From NCBI GenBank assembly GCA_028872955.1, contig JAGWNX010000040.1, positions 1-33,722 of the forward strand: DNA of 33,722 bases, in the 5' to 3' direction. Both the position numbers and the translations under genes were made by a program. Origin of the DNA: Acidobacteriota bacterium. Lineage in GTDB: Bacteria; Acidobacteriota; Terriglobia; Terriglobales; Acidobacteriaceae. The notes beneath the pieces are model-generated. The model saw nothing but the letters and a program-made list of their open reading frames with translations, was not told the origin of the DNA and ran no database searches. This document shows positions 33,589-33,722 of the stretch, in pieces. Within the stretch, counting starts at the first letter, position 1, and the number at the start of each line of letters is the position of its first letter.

Positions 33589-33722
33589 TGAGCGAGATGT
33601 CCTGGTAGGAACTGCGCCAACTCGACTGCGCGCCTGCTTCCCCCGTTGTTAGACGGCGCCGCTCCAAGATAGGATGCAACGGCGGGGAGGGCCGCCGGAC
33701 GCGGTCGTTCTGGAGATTATAC
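33589..33722. promoter_or_regulatory. upstream region of the TPR gene, cut by the window edge
   Basis: On the minus strand a perfect TATAAT lies at 33716-33721; its -35 would fall outside the window. It would give the TPR gene an approximately 120-base leader. On the plus strand ATG 33673 opens a frame that runs off the edge (MQRRGGPPDAVVLEII), which could be a divergent gene but is too short to judge. Confidence 0.3.

Noticed and set aside
33673..33722. Possible start of a plus-strand gene at the right edge
   Set aside because: Only 16 codons are visible, without a convincing ribosome site or recognisable motif.
1..33722. CRISPR array, insertion sequence or prophage genes
   Set aside because: No regularly spaced repeats, transposase or integrase motifs, or phage structural proteins were seen on either strand.

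Overview
The window is a GC-rich chromosomal segment of a Gram-negative bacterium. I infer an acidobacterium of the Terriglobia/Acidobacteriaceae type. The reasons are a bacillithiol glycosyltransferase (BshA) beside Gram-negative envelope genes (RND pump, MsrPQ, outer-membrane barrel), a PEP-CTERM secreted protein, a Tat-exported amidase, and a bidirectional layout of short operons. No mobile element, prophage, rRNA or CRISPR array is visible. Most of the window is ordinary core and metabolic genome.

Layout. 1-1330: tail of an unidentified gene, then bshA. 1327-3698 (minus): a tight PilZ, atypical response regulator, MFS transporter operon that meets bshA tail to tail through one shared CTAG. 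3885-4838 (minus): aldo/keto reductase. 4943-6639 (minus): an alpha/beta-hydrolase-fold esterase followed by an ATP-grasp ligase-like protein. 6938-12906 (plus): translation block rpsP, khpA, rimM, then trmD, rplS, terminator, rnhB, a PIG-L deacetylase and pdxH; an outer-membrane protein gene on the opposite strand sits between rimM and trmD. 13081-15714: membrane PAS-GGDEF-EAL protein. 15866-17674: Tat-exported amidase. 17742-19055 (minus): FucP-type sugar transporter. 19238-20906 (minus): msrP-msrQ periplasmic methionine sulfoxide repair. 21054-23484 (plus): hydratase/FAH-family protein and malate synthase A. 23554-27892 (minus): RND efflux pair. 28170-28868 (minus): queuosine-precursor transporter YhhQ. 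28993-29070: tRNA-Glu(CTC) with an abnormal anticodon loop. 29162-29797 (minus): PEP-CTERM protein. 30093-31289 (minus): dGTPase-like HD protein. 31435-33588 (minus): secreted TPR protein.

How the genes work together. The clearest functional groups are translation and tRNA modification (S16, KhpA, RimM, TrmD, L19), redox and thiol protection (BshA, possibly the PIG-L enzyme, MsrPQ), c-di-GMP-related signalling (PilZ and GGDEF/EAL proteins, at separate loci), and export (RND pump).

The strongest second-look items are: a TrmD whose catalytic Asp is Glu and whose interdomain linker is about 20 residues longer; a tRNA-Glu with C instead of the near-universal U33; a response regulator with Glu at the phosphoacceptor site, fused transcriptionally to PilZ and a transporter; the broken rpsP-rplS operon; and two adjacent palindromes over the efflux promoter. 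I do not see a clearly new multi-gene system. The esterase/ATP-grasp pair and the PilZ/regulator/MFS operon are the closest candidates.
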